This document shows positions 1-5,417 of a stretch of DNA of 5,417 nt, piece by piece. The DNA lies in assembly GCA_913041865.1 (NCBI GenBank), contig CAJWIW010000065.1:1-5417 (forward strand), in the 5' to 3' direction. The notes under the pieces were generated by a model. It searched no databases and was not told where the DNA came from. It worked only from the letters and a program-made list of their open reading frames with translations. Source of the DNA: an uncultured Gammaproteobacteria bacterium. Its GTDB lineage: Bacteria > Pseudomonadota > Gammaproteobacteria > GCA-002705445 > GCA-002716945. The first letter of the stretch is position 1, and each line of letters opens with the position of its first letter. The position numbers and the translations under genes are program-made.

Positions 1-101
1 CGCACGCTAAATCTAAAATCCCTCTTCCTCCTCCTAACTTCCCTCGGCGCACGCTAAATCTAAAATCCCTCTCCCTCCTCCTAACTTCCCTCGGGGCACG
101 C
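1..101. repeat. 47-bp tandem repeat, two copies plus start of a third
   Basis: Copy 1 is 1-47 and copy 2 is 48-94; they differ at one base (cctcttcctc against cctctccctc). The hexamer gcacgc recurs in register at 2-7, 49-54 and 96-101; after the third, the sequence departs from the repeat and becomes bolA coding sequence. Each unit carries a 16-nt pure pyrimidine tract (20-35 and 67-82), so the - strand is a purine tract containing AGGAGGAGG. The unit is clearly richer in G+C than the rest of the window. The array runs off the left edge, so the copy number is unknown. It is not a CRISPR: the copies are adjacent with no spacers, and there is no cas gene. Repeat identity is directly visible; origin (small inserted element amplified by slippage) is inference. 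Confidence 0.93.
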
Positions 102-261
102 AGGTGCTAAAAAAGGTGGTCATTTTAAGTTAATAATAAGTGGAAAATGCTTCAGTGGACTAAGTACAATCGAGCGTCATAAACTCGTGTATTCTAGCTT
201 AGGTGAGCTTATGGAAACAGAAATACACGCCTTAAGCATTTCTATTAAAGATGAAGATTAG
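94..261 (+). pseudogene. bolA: 3' part of a BolA-family gene, interrupted upstream by the tandem repeat
   Basis: Reading from 94, 55 codons to TAG (259-261) match the C-terminal two thirds of BolA proteins. GHAGAKKGGHFKLIIS corresponds to the loop and beta strand before the helix-turn-helix, then come FSG, ERHKLVYSSLGELM (the RHxxVYxxL signature) and EIHALSI with the invariant C-terminal His. In the family that His is an iron-sulfur ligand in complexes with monothiol glutaredoxins; BolA proteins act in iron-sulfur trafficking or stress and morphology control. The N-terminal roughly 25-35 residues are missing. In this frame the sequence to the left is tandem repeat with TAA stops at 82-84 and 55-57, and no ATG, GTG or TTG occurs between the stop and the conserved core. 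The simplest reading is a gene broken by the repeat; an assembly error at the array is an alternative. The stop overlaps the converging rimI stop. The family call is firm; bolA versus the paralogue ibaG is less so. Confidence 0.75.
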
Positions 262-722
262 ATTAAGAGGTTTCTTCTATAAACTATAGCATCCTCACGT
301 CCTAATTTATTTCTATAGTAATTTTTTCTTACTCCAATACTTCTAAACCCAAACTTTTGATATAGATTTCGAGCGATAGTATTTGTAACTCTAGCCTCAA
401 GATAAATATAGTTGCTTCTGTGTAGCTTGCATTCTTTTATCATTAAATCCAATAAATTAGAACCTATCCCCTGTCCACGATAATCACTATCGATTGTAAG
501 ATTAAGAATATGGCTATCTTGATTAGTAATCTTTGAAATCATGTAGCCAAAAATGTTGTCTTGACCTGCTACATAACAATCATAATTGTTCACAAGACAA
601 TCCTTAATAACAGCCTCTGACCATGGAAAATCATATGATTTATTTTCGATATCTATGACTTGACGAAGATCATCATTTGTCATTTTTCTAATTTCAATAG
701 TCTCAATTAATCTTGCAATCAT
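258..722 (-). CDS. rimI: RimI-like ribosomal-protein-alanine N-acetyltransferase (GNAT family)
   Basis: This 154-residue cytoplasmic GNAT enzyme matches RimI, which transfers acetyl from acetyl-CoA to the N-terminal alanine of ribosomal protein S18. Visible family marks are FPWSE (32-36), the acetyl-CoA pyrophosphate loop YRGQGIGSNLL (81-91), LEAR (108-111), LYQKFGF (120-126) and RKNYYRNKLGREDAIV (132-147). Glu109 and Tyr121 are 12 residues apart, as are the catalytic Glu103 and Tyr115 of the enteric enzyme. Length is normal (about 145-160). ATG at 720-722 is chosen because IEIRKMTNDDL (9-19) then aligns with the usual RimI start; Met14 would cut the first strand. The start lies 20 bp inside udg, with a weak AAGAAG ahead of it, so translation is probably coupled. 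The usual genomic partner tsaB is not here. It is the last gene of a leuA-udg-rimI unit, and its TAA overlaps the end of the converging bolA remnant. Confidence 0.9.
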   Translation of the reverse strand: MIARLIETIEIRKMTNDDLRQVIDIENKSYDFPWSEAVIKDCLVNNYDCYVAGQDNIFGYMISKITNQDSHILNLTIDSDYRGQGIGSNLLDLMIKECKLHRSNYIYLEARVTNTIARNLYQKFGFRSIGVRKNYYRNKLGREDAIVYRRNLLI

Positions 723-1368
723 TCTTCTTGATAAATTCTAGAGTAAATTTGATATCATCCCACATATTCTTCTTCTGTGAGGGACTCCTTAGTAAATATG
801 CAGGATGATAGAAAACAATTGTCGGTATTTTTGTTAACTTGTGGGTAAAGACTTTTTGTCTGAGATCACTCATTGTTTCTTCCGTGCCAAGTATTCTATT
901 TGCAGCTATTTTGCCAAGTAATATTATAACAGTTGGATTGATACTCTTTATTTGTTGATTAAGATAGTCCGAGCAAGATTCAATTTCCTCATGTGATGGG
1001 TTTCTATTTTCTGGAGGTCTACATTTAACTGTGTTTGTAATGTATACATTATCTCTTGTTATTCCCATTGAGAATAGTATCTCATCTAATAGCTTTCCAG
1101 CCCTACCTACAAAAGGTTCGCCAATTAAATCCTCATCCTTTCCAGGAGCTTCTCCTATTATCATTAACTTTGAGTTAGGATTGCCACTTCCAAATACAAT
1201 ATTATCCCTTGTAGATGCCAAAATACATTTATTACACTCTGAAGCTTCATTTTGAATATTACTCAGGGTATTTTTGCCAGGAGAAGAGGTTTGGACCACC
1301 TTTTGAGCTCGTCTCAGCCACTCAGTATCTATACTCATTTCTTCTAAATAATCGAACCTTGACTTCAC
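703..1368 (-). CDS. udg: Family 4 (Fe-S) uracil-DNA glycosylase
   Basis: This 221-residue protein removes uracil from DNA, which arises from cytosine deamination or dUTP misincorporation, and so starts base excision repair. It belongs to the iron-sulfur family 4 UDGs, not the UNG family. Visible motifs: GEAPG (72-76), continuing to PFVGRAGKLLDEIL (85-98); NTVKCRPPENRNP (112-124); and HPAYLLRSP (188-196). The four cysteines expected for the [4Fe-4S] cluster are Cys45, Cys48, Cys116 and Cys132, in the CxxC...C...C pattern of the family. The start is GTG at 1366-1368: the resulting FDYLEEMSIDTEWLRR (5-20) resembles the N-terminal YLxAMGIxxWxxR stretch of proteobacterial homologues, so starting at Met11 would remove conserved residues. 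The GTG shares one base with the leuA stop (TAGTG), suggesting coupled translation. The last 20 bp overlap rimI. Nothing appears broken. Confidence 0.92.
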   Translation of the reverse strand: MKSRFDYLEEMSIDTEWLRRAQKVVQTSSPGKNTLSNIQNEASECNKCILASTRDNIVFGSGNPNSKLMIIGEAPGKDEDLIGEPFVGRAGKLLDEILFSMGITRDNVYITNTVKCRPPENRNPSHEEIESCSDYLNQQIKSINPTVIILLGKIAANRILGTEETMSDLRQKVFTHKLTKIPTIVFYHPAYLLRSPSQKKNMWDDIKFTLEFIKKNDCKIN

Positions 1369-2909
1369 TATATACCACTCTTTTTAATAGAATTAGATTC
1401 TGGGTTTTCCTTAAGTTTATTTAACGCATTGATTAACGCAAGAACAGATGCCTTAACGATATCTGTGTCTGCTCCATGTCCGTTGTAAACAGTACTATTC
1501 TTTGAAATTCTCACGGTAACTTCTCCTTGAGCATCTGTACCTGAGGTGATATTGTTCACTGAATAGAGTAATAACTTACTTTTGCTTTGCACAATCTTCT
1601 CGATTGCATTAAAGGCTGCATCTACAGCACCATCACCGTCAGATTTAGCTTCCTTAAGATCTCCATCAATATTTAAGACAAGATGAGCATGTGGTTTTTT
1701 GCCACTTTCTGTACTAACATTCATATAATTAAAATTTATTGATGAATGCTTTACTATCATATTTGAAACAAGGTTAATAATATCCTCATCAAAAATCTCA
1801 TGTTTTTTATCGGCCAAATCTTTGAAACGATAGAAAAGATCATCAAATTCGGATGAAGTTTTTGGCATAATGTTTAAATCTTCAACTTTTTGTTTAAAAG
1901 CATTCCTGCCTGAATGTTTACCTAAAACCAGTGAATTGCTTACCAGACCAATATCTTCTGCTCTCATAATTTCGTATGTTTCTCTAGATTTTATTATACC
2001 ATCTTGATGAATACCGGATTCGTGTGCAAAGGCATTCTTTCCAACAATTGCCTTATTTGGTTGAACTGGAAAGCCTGTTATACCAGATACTAACCTAGAT
2101 GTTTTAAGAATATTTTTTGTATCTATATTGGTGTCACAATCAAAAATATCTCTTCTAGTTCTGACTGTCATAACAATTTCCTCTAAAGCTGCATTCCCCG
2201 CTCTTTCACCTAGTCCATTAATTGTGCACTCTACCTGTCTTGCTCCATTCATGACTGCAGAGAGTGAATTTGCAACTGCAAGCCCAAGATCATTGTGGCA
2301 GTGAACAGAAAAAACTGCTTTATCAGAGTTTTTAACATTATTGATGATATTATCTATAAGTTTACCAAATTGATGTGGAAGATTATAACCTACAGTATCA
2401 GGTATATTTATAGTTGTGGCTCCCGCATCAATCGCAACTGAAATTACCTCACATAAAAATTTCAAATCAGATCTACCTGCATCTTCTGGTGAAAACTCAA
2501 CATCATTAGTAAAAGTTTTTGCTAAGGTAATTGCTTTTTTTGCTGTTTCAATAACTTCCAAGGGAGTCATCTTTAATTTTTTCTCCATGTGGATTGGTGA
2601 TGTGGCTATAAATGTATGTATCCTTGGATTAGATGCATCTTTAAGTGCATCTGCAGCAATAGAAATATCTTTTTCTAGAGCGCGGGCTAGCGCACATATC
2701 GTGGATGTTTCGATCGATTTCGCAATCTCGGAAACTGCACTAAAGTCACCTTTACTAGCAATAGGAAAACCTGCTTCAATAACATCGACTTTTAATTTCT
2801 CTAGAGCTGATGCGATTTGAACCTTCTCATCAATATCCATAGAAGCGCCAGGACTCTGCTCGCCATCTCTTAATGTAGTATCAAAAATTATTAAATTTTT
2901 ATCATTCAT
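1368..2909 (-). CDS. leuA: 2-isopropylmalate synthase
   Basis: LeuA condenses acetyl-CoA with 2-oxoisovalerate to give 2-isopropylmalate, the first committed step of leucine synthesis. The 513-residue length is typical of the bacterial long form. The catalytic TIM barrel shows IIFDTTLRDGEQSPG (7-21), EFSPEDAGR (138-146), NIPDTVGY (168-175), HCHNDLGLA (203-211) and NGLGERAGNAALEE (231-244). Metal ligands Asp15, His203, His205 and Asn239 are all present, and HESGIHQDG (296-304) is intact. The C-terminal domain (from about 393), where leucine binds for feedback inhibition in the family, has GDGAVDAAFNAIEKI (425-439), GTDAQGEVTVRI (457-468) and the GHGADTDIV region (477-485). ATG at 2907-2909 places DTTLRDGEQ at the usual distance from the N-terminus, but no clear Shine-Dalgarno precedes it. 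A leader with promoter, Leu-rich peptide and hairpin lies upstream. The gene ends TAGTG with udg, likely in one transcript. Confidence 0.98.
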   Translation of the reverse strand: MNDKNLIIFDTTLRDGEQSPGASMDIDEKVQIASALEKLKVDVIEAGFPIASKGDFSAVSEIAKSIETSTICALARALEKDISIAADALKDASNPRIHTFIATSPIHMEKKLKMTPLEVIETAKKAITLAKTFTNDVEFSPEDAGRSDLKFLCEVISVAIDAGATTINIPDTVGYNLPHQFGKLIDNIINNVKNSDKAVFSVHCHNDLGLAVANSLSAVMNGARQVECTINGLGERAGNAALEEIVMTVRTRRDIFDCDTNIDTKNILKTSRLVSGITGFPVQPNKAIVGKNAFAHESGIHQDGIIKSRETYEIMRAEDIGLVSNSLVLGKHSGRNAFKQKVEDLNIMPKTSSEFDDLFYRFKDLADKKHEIFDEDIINLVSNMIVKHSSINFNYMNVSTESGKKPHAHLVLNIDGDLKEAKSDGDGAVDAAFNAIEKIVQSKSKLLLYSVNNITSGTDAQGEVTVRISKNSTVYNGHGADTDIVKASVLALINALNKLKENPESNSIKKSGI

Positions 2910-2925
2910 TTTGCAGTATTTTTAT

Positions 2926-2968
2926 AAAAAAGACAGGTACCGCAAGCCGTTATAGCGACAGCAGTCCT
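2926..2968 (-). terminator. Candidate leu attenuator hairpin with T-run
   Basis: On the - strand the left arm AGGACTGCTGTCGC (2968-2955) can pair with the right arm GCGGTACCTGTCTT (2943-2930) across an 11-nt loop. This gives 5 bp, a U-U mismatch, one G-C, a C-C mismatch and 6 bp, counting three G-U pairs. The arm runs directly into TTTT (2929-2926), six T in all. This short stretch is markedly G+C-rich inside an AT-rich spacer. The left arm coincides with the last Leu codons of the preceding leader peptide, the geometry expected if ribosome position controls the hairpin. Pairing was done by eye and the helix is imperfect, so terminator strength is uncertain. Confidence 0.5.
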
Positions 2969-3009
2969 AAGTTTGAGAATAGATTGAATTTTATTAAACA
3001 AAATTCCAT
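2950..3009 (-). CDS. Putative leucine leader peptide
   Basis: A 19-codon frame, ATG at 3007-3009 to TAA at 2950-2952, reads MEFCLIKFNLFSNLGLLSL. Six residues are leucine (5, 10, 14, 16, 17, 19) and the last six codons are TTA GGA CTG CTG TCG CTA, four of them Leu. It starts 100 bp upstream of leuA and is followed at once by a hairpin and T-run. Leader peptides rich in the end-product amino acid control leu operons by attenuation in enteric and other gammaproteobacteria; this one has that composition and position but is not a sequence match I can assert to leuL. No Shine-Dalgarno precedes the ATG, and the predicted transcription start is only about a base away, so it might be translated from a leaderless mRNA. 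Chance remains possible in AT-rich DNA. Confidence 0.55.
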   Translation of the reverse strand: MEFCLIKFNLFSNLGLLSL

Positions 3010-3016
3010 AGAAAAT

Positions 3017-3044
3017 ATAATATCTTGAAATTGATATATTGCAA
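3017..3044 (-). promoter_or_regulatory. Candidate sigma-70 promoter for leuA
   Basis: On the - strand TTGCAA (3044-3039, 4/6 to the -35 consensus), a 16-bp spacer and TATTAT (3022-3017, 5/6 to the -10 consensus) lie in the pssA-leuA gap. Transcription would start near 3010, almost on the ATG of the Leu-rich leader frame. It begins 13 bp past the pssA stop, and I see no terminator after pssA, so leuA may also be read from the ilv genes. Chance promoter-like matches are common in DNA this AT-rich. Confidence 0.45.
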
Positions 3045-3045
3045 G
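3024..3045. promoter_or_regulatory. Imperfect dyad overlapping the leuA promoter, possible operator
   Basis: The + strand reads CTTGAAAT, a central 6 bp, then ATTGCAAG. The arms pair as CTTG/CAAG, one mismatch, then AAT/ATT around an AT-rich centre. It covers the putative -35 box and spacer, where a regulator such as an Lrp- or LysR-type protein could bind. No particular regulator is identified by the sequence. Confidence 0.25.
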
Positions 3046-3056
3046 GTTTATTGGAT

Positions 3057-3833
3057 TTATAAAAGTTTTTTCTCTCTAGAAAGCAGCATTTTTTTCTTAA
3101 TTAATCTCGATAATAGTAAAACAGGACCGGATAAGCCATAAAATGCAAAAAATGAGAGGAGGACTAGTGGCGGGTCAAAAGAAATAAAAGACAAAGCAAG
3201 AACGATCAAGAAAAGAGAGATATGTGGTACTTTCTGTCTGATGCTTATATCTTTGAAACTGTAATAAGTTATATTACTAATCATTAAAAATGAGAGAGAA
3301 AGTATTAGAGCAAGGCTCATCCATGAAAAATTCTCCACATTAGAACCACTGACTTCAATTACCCATACATAACAACTCAGTACTGCGGCAGAGGCAGGAC
3401 TTGCTAGTCCGGTAAAATACTTTTTATCGGATGTTACAAGTTTTGAGTTGAATCTTGCCAGCCTCAGTGCTACTGAGGCAACATATATAAAACACGAGAT
3501 CCATGCAACTTTAGACCAATGCCAGCCAATGAGATTTAAATTGCTTAAGCTCCAAAGGTACAGTAACAGAGCTGGAGCTACGCCAAAGCATAATAAATCA
3601 GAGAGGCTATCATAGTAAGCTCCAAATGATGTCTGGGTATTTGTCAATCTTGCTATTCTTCCGTCAAGACCATCCAATATCATTGCAATTAAAATCGCAA
3701 ATACTGCATCTAGAAAGTTACCGTTTATTGAGGCTATGACAGAGTAGAAGCCGCTAAATAGCGCCGATGTTGTGATTAAATTAGGTAGTAAAAAAACACC
3801 CGGGATTTTCCTTCTAGAACTACTTTCAGTCAT
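3057..3833 (-). CDS. pssA: CDP-diacylglycerol-serine O-phosphatidyltransferase (phosphatidylserine synthase)
   Basis: This inner-membrane enzyme makes phosphatidylserine from CDP-diacylglycerol and serine, the precursor of phosphatidylethanolamine. The full CDP-alcohol phosphotransferase signature D-x2-DG-x2-AR-x8-G-x3-D-x3-D is present: Asp54, Asp57, Gly58, Ala61, Arg62, Gly71, Asp75 and Asp79. Other marks of the membrane-type PssA are PNLIT (17-21), ALRLARFN (122-129) and FTGLASPASAA (140-150). Several hydrophobic membrane segments are evident, roughly 21-36, 40-54, 80-97, 108-123, 145-162, 171-190, 203-218 and 222-243, and the tail is basic (KKKMLLSREKK). The 258-residue length is normal. 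The ATG shares one base with the ilvC stop (TAATG), so translation is probably coupled. Placement between ilvC and leuA is a known beta/gammaproteobacterial arrangement; psd, its frequent neighbour, is absent. Substrate assignment rests on family resemblance and context. Confidence 0.93.
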   Translation of the reverse strand: MTESSSRRKIPGVFLLPNLITTSALFSGFYSVIASINGNFLDAVFAILIAMILDGLDGRIARLTNTQTSFGAYYDSLSDLLCFGVAPALLLYLWSLSNLNLIGWHWSKVAWISCFIYVASVALRLARFNSKLVTSDKKYFTGLASPASAAVLSCYVWVIEVSGSNVENFSWMSLALILSLSFLMISNITYYSFKDISIRQKVPHISLFLIVLALSFISFDPPLVLLSFFAFYGLSGPVLLLSRLIKKKMLLSREKKLL

Positions 3834-4849
3834 TACTTAATTTTCTCATCTACAAGCTTTGTGTCTTTCATCCAAGACATCATTTCTCTCAGTTTTTTAC
3901 CTGTCTCTTCTATTTGATGCTGCGACCCCTCTCTTCTCAATCTATCAAATTCTTTTGATCCTGATTTTATTTCATTGACAAACTCGTCTGCAAACTTGCC
4001 GTTCTGAACATCTTTTAATACTTCTTTCATTTTATTTCTAACATGTTCATCAATCAAAAAAGGTCCCTTAGTTAAATCTCCATACTCTGCTGTGTTGGAT
4101 ATGGAGTATCTCATTTCAGTCATCCCGCCCTCGTACATCAAATCAACTATTAATTTAAGTTCATTTAAACATTCAAAATATGCCATTTCTGGTGCATAAC
4201 CAGCATCTACTAACGTCTCGAAACCAGCTTTTACTAGAGCAGTAACACCTCCACAAAGAACTGCTTGCTCACCAAATAAATCGGTTTCGGTCTCCTCCTT
4301 GAAAGACGTTTCAATTATCCCTGCTCTGCCACCGCCAATTGCAGATGCATATGCAAGAGCTGTATCTTTAGCATTACCAGATGAATCATTCTGTATAGCA
4401 ATAAGTGTTGGAACCCCTCTACCATCGACAAAGGTTGAGCGAACTAGGTGGCCAGGGCTTTTAGGCGCTATCATGAATACGTCGTGTTTAGAGTCAGGAA
4501 TTATTTGCTTGTAGTGAATGTTGAAACCATGAGCAAAAGCAAGCATTGCTTGCTCTTGAAGGTTTGGTTCAATATCTTTTTTAAAAAGATCGGCTTGATA
4601 TTCATCGGGAGCCAAAATCATTACAATATCCGCTTGTTTTACTGCAGAATCTATAGGTAGTACACTCAAGCCCTCATTTTTAGCTCTAGATGCGCTAGCT
4701 GAACCATCTCTAAGCCCAACAGTAACTTTAACGCCTGAATCCCTAAGATTTAATGCATGTGCATGTCCTTGTGAACCATAACCAATAATTGATACATTTA
4801 ATTTACGTATGTTTTCTAAATTTGCATCTTTATCATAATAAACTTTCAT
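3833..4849 (-). CDS. ilvC: Ketol-acid reductoisomerase (class I, NADP+)
   Basis: IlvC isomerises and reduces 2-acetolactate or 2-aceto-2-hydroxybutyrate to the dihydroxy acids of valine and isoleucine synthesis, using NADPH and Mg2+. At 338 residues it is the short class I form. The N-terminal Rossmann domain has GYGSQGHAHALNLRDSG (23-39), with Arg47 and Ser50 in the phosphate-binding loop that favours NADPH. AHGFNIHY (106-113) includes His107, and APKSPGHLVR (128-137) is intact. The C-terminal knotted domain supplies the metal ligands Asp190, Glu194, Glu226 and Glu230 (TDLFGEQ and FECLNEL), and Ser251 in SISNTAEYG (249-257). All key residues are present. ATG at 4847-4849 follows the ilvH stop by 7 bp and has the best ribosome binding site in the window. 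It receives acetolactate from the enzyme encoded just upstream. Confidence 0.98.
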   Translation of the reverse strand: MKVYYDKDANLENIRKLNVSIIGYGSQGHAHALNLRDSGVKVTVGLRDGSASASRAKNEGLSVLPIDSAVKQADIVMILAPDEYQADLFKKDIEPNLQEQAMLAFAHGFNIHYKQIIPDSKHDVFMIAPKSPGHLVRSTFVDGRGVPTLIAIQNDSSGNAKDTALAYASAIGGGRAGIIETSFKEETETDLFGEQAVLCGGVTALVKAGFETLVDAGYAPEMAYFECLNELKLIVDLMYEGGMTEMRYSISNTAEYGDLTKGPFLIDEHVRNKMKEVLKDVQNGKFADEFVNEIKSGSKEFDRLRREGSQHQIEETGKKLREMMSWMKDTKLVDEKIK

Positions 4850-4858
4850 ATCACCCTC
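4850..4858 (-). promoter_or_regulatory. Ribosome binding site of ilvC
   Basis: GAGGGTGAT directly precedes the ilvC ATG and matches GGAGGTGAT at 7 of 9 bases. Part of it overlaps the ilvH TGA stop (4857-4859). It supports the start at 4849 and contrasts with the weak or absent sites before the other genes, which start on overlaps. Confidence 0.75.
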
Positions 4859-5366
4859 ACTTTATATTTTCAAGACTATCTTTACCACGACTAATCCCCA
4901 AAGCCCCAGATCTAACCATCTCTATTATATTAATCGAACCCATTGAACTCACAAAGGCCATAATTTTTTCTGAAGCACCTGTTAATTCTACCGTATATGT
5001 AGTGTCAGTGACATCTATAATTCTTGCTCTAAAAATATCAACTAGTCTTTTCAGCTCTTCTCGCTGTACTTTTGTGCACTTAAGTTTTAATAACAACATC
5101 TCTCTTTCTATATGTGTCTCATCGGTAAGATCTTTAACATTTACCACATCAACCAATTTGTCTAATTGTTTCATAAGCTGGCTTATTTTACTCTCATTAC
5201 ACATAGTAACAATAGTCATTCGAGAAATTGATTCATCATTTGTAGGAGCAACATTCAAACAGTGGATGTTATATCCTCTTGCAGAAAAAAGACCTGCTAT
5301 TCTTGAGAGAGAGCCAAATTCATTTTCTACTAAAACAGATATTATGTAACGTCTGTCATCATTCAT
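4857..5366 (-). CDS. ilvH: Acetolactate synthase small (regulatory) subunit
   Basis: This 169-residue protein is the regulatory subunit of acetohydroxyacid synthase III type; it activates the large subunit and confers valine feedback inhibition. An N-terminal ACT domain (about 7-80) shows IISVLVENEFGSLSRIAGLF (8-27), RGYNIHCLNVAPT (30-42) and SRMTIVT (48-54). The residues equivalent to E. coli IlvH Asn11, Gly14 and Asn29, which matter for valine binding, are conserved as Asn15, Gly18 and Asn33, so valine sensitivity is expected (inference). The C-terminal domain has HIEREMLLLKL (85-95), IFRARIIDVTDTTYTVELTG (111-130) and the terminal VRSGALGISRG (151-161). The length matches IlvH rather than the short E. 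coli IlvN; many databases would name it ilvN. The ATG overlaps the large-subunit stop as ATGA, consistent with coupled, stoichiometric synthesis, and no Shine-Dalgarno sits at the usual distance. Confidence 0.97.
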   Translation of the reverse strand: MNDDRRYIISVLVENEFGSLSRIAGLFSARGYNIHCLNVAPTNDESISRMTIVTMCNESKISQLMKQLDKLVDVVNVKDLTDETHIEREMLLLKLKCTKVQREELKRLVDIFRARIIDVTDTTYTVELTGASEKIMAFVSSMGSINIIEMVRSGALGISRGKDSLENIK

Positions 5367-5417
5367 GCTAATTCTGTCTCTTCGTTTGTAGGTGATAGAT
5401 GCATCTCATTGTGAGCT
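5363..5417 (-). CDS. ilvI: 3' end of acetolactate synthase large subunit (partial)
   Basis: An open frame entering from the right edge reads AHNEMHLSPTNEETELA and stops at TGA (5363-5365), which overlaps the ilvH ATG in an ATGA junction. AHNEM resembles the C-terminal tail of the catalytic, thiamine-diphosphate-dependent subunit of acetohydroxyacid synthase, and this gene almost always precedes ilvH. Only 17 residues are visible, so the assignment rests mainly on context; the name could equally be ilvB. Confidence 0.72.
   Translation of the reverse strand, partial: AHNEMHLSPTNEETELA

Noticed and set aside
1..101. CRISPR array
   Set aside because: Repeats are directly adjacent with no unique spacers, and there is no cas gene.
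270..290. Small palindrome ctataaactatag near the end of rimI as a terminator
   Set aside because: Only five A/T-rich pairs, no G+C stem and no T-run in either direction; it lies within rimI coding sequence.
1031..1424. Two + strand open frames (1031-1255 and 1215-1424)
   Set aside because: They lie opposite udg, which has all its family motifs; their translations show no domain and no conserved start context.
2416..2820. 134-codon + strand frame opposite leuA
   Set aside because: It is an antisense shadow of the highly conserved LeuA barrel; the Ser/Ala/Ile-rich translation has no recognisable motif.
2907..3000. Alternative - strand frame through the leader ending TGA at the leuA ATG (RTAVAITACGTC region)
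   Set aside because: It has no ATG, GTG or credible start, and shows no enrichment for leucine; the ATG frame at 3009 explains the region better.
3046..3060. Terminator after pssA
   Set aside because: No G+C stem followed by T residues is visible between the pssA stop and the promoter-like boxes.
4789..5349. 186-codon + strand frame opposite ilvH
   Set aside because: Long but antisense to the clearly conserved ACT-domain gene; composition is typical of a complementary-strand frame.

Overview
The window is AT-rich chromosomal DNA from a proteobacterium, most likely a gammaproteobacterium (a betaproteobacterium is possible). The clue is the gene order ilvI/B - ilvH/N - ilvC - pssA - leuA, a classical arrangement in those classes, together with proteins that read like proteobacterial family members. 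I cannot name a genus; a low-GC marine or symbiotic lineage is only a guess from base composition.

Layout, left to right. Positions 1-101 hold two full copies and the start of a third of a 47-bp pyrimidine-rich tandem repeat. It abuts, and appears to interrupt, the 3' end of a bolA-family gene on the + strand (94-261). Everything else is on the - strand, so transcription runs right to left: the last 17 codons of the acetolactate synthase large subunit (5363-5417), its small subunit (4857-5366), ketol-acid reductoisomerase ilvC (3833-4849), phosphatidylserine synthase pssA (3057-3833), a 147-bp gap, leuA (1368-2909), a family-4 uracil-DNA glycosylase (703-1368) and rimI (258-722). The genes are extremely compact: ATGA, TAATG and TAGTG stop/start overlaps, a 20-bp overlap of udg with rimI, and a 4-bp overlap of the converging rimI and bolA stop codons.

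How they work together. IlvI/IlvH and IlvC carry out the first two common steps of valine/isoleucine synthesis. LeuA takes the valine precursor 2-oxoisovalerate into leucine synthesis. PssA (phospholipid synthesis), Udg (DNA repair) and RimI (ribosomal protein acetylation) are housekeeping passengers in the same transcription direction.

The most interesting element is in the pssA-leuA gap. It holds a promoter-like sequence, a 19-codon reading frame with six leucines (four in its last six codons), and an imperfect hairpin ending in a run of six T just before leuA. This looks like a transcription attenuator controlled by a leucine leader peptide, possibly on a leaderless mRNA. The second notable point is the apparent disruption of bolA by the tandem repeat.
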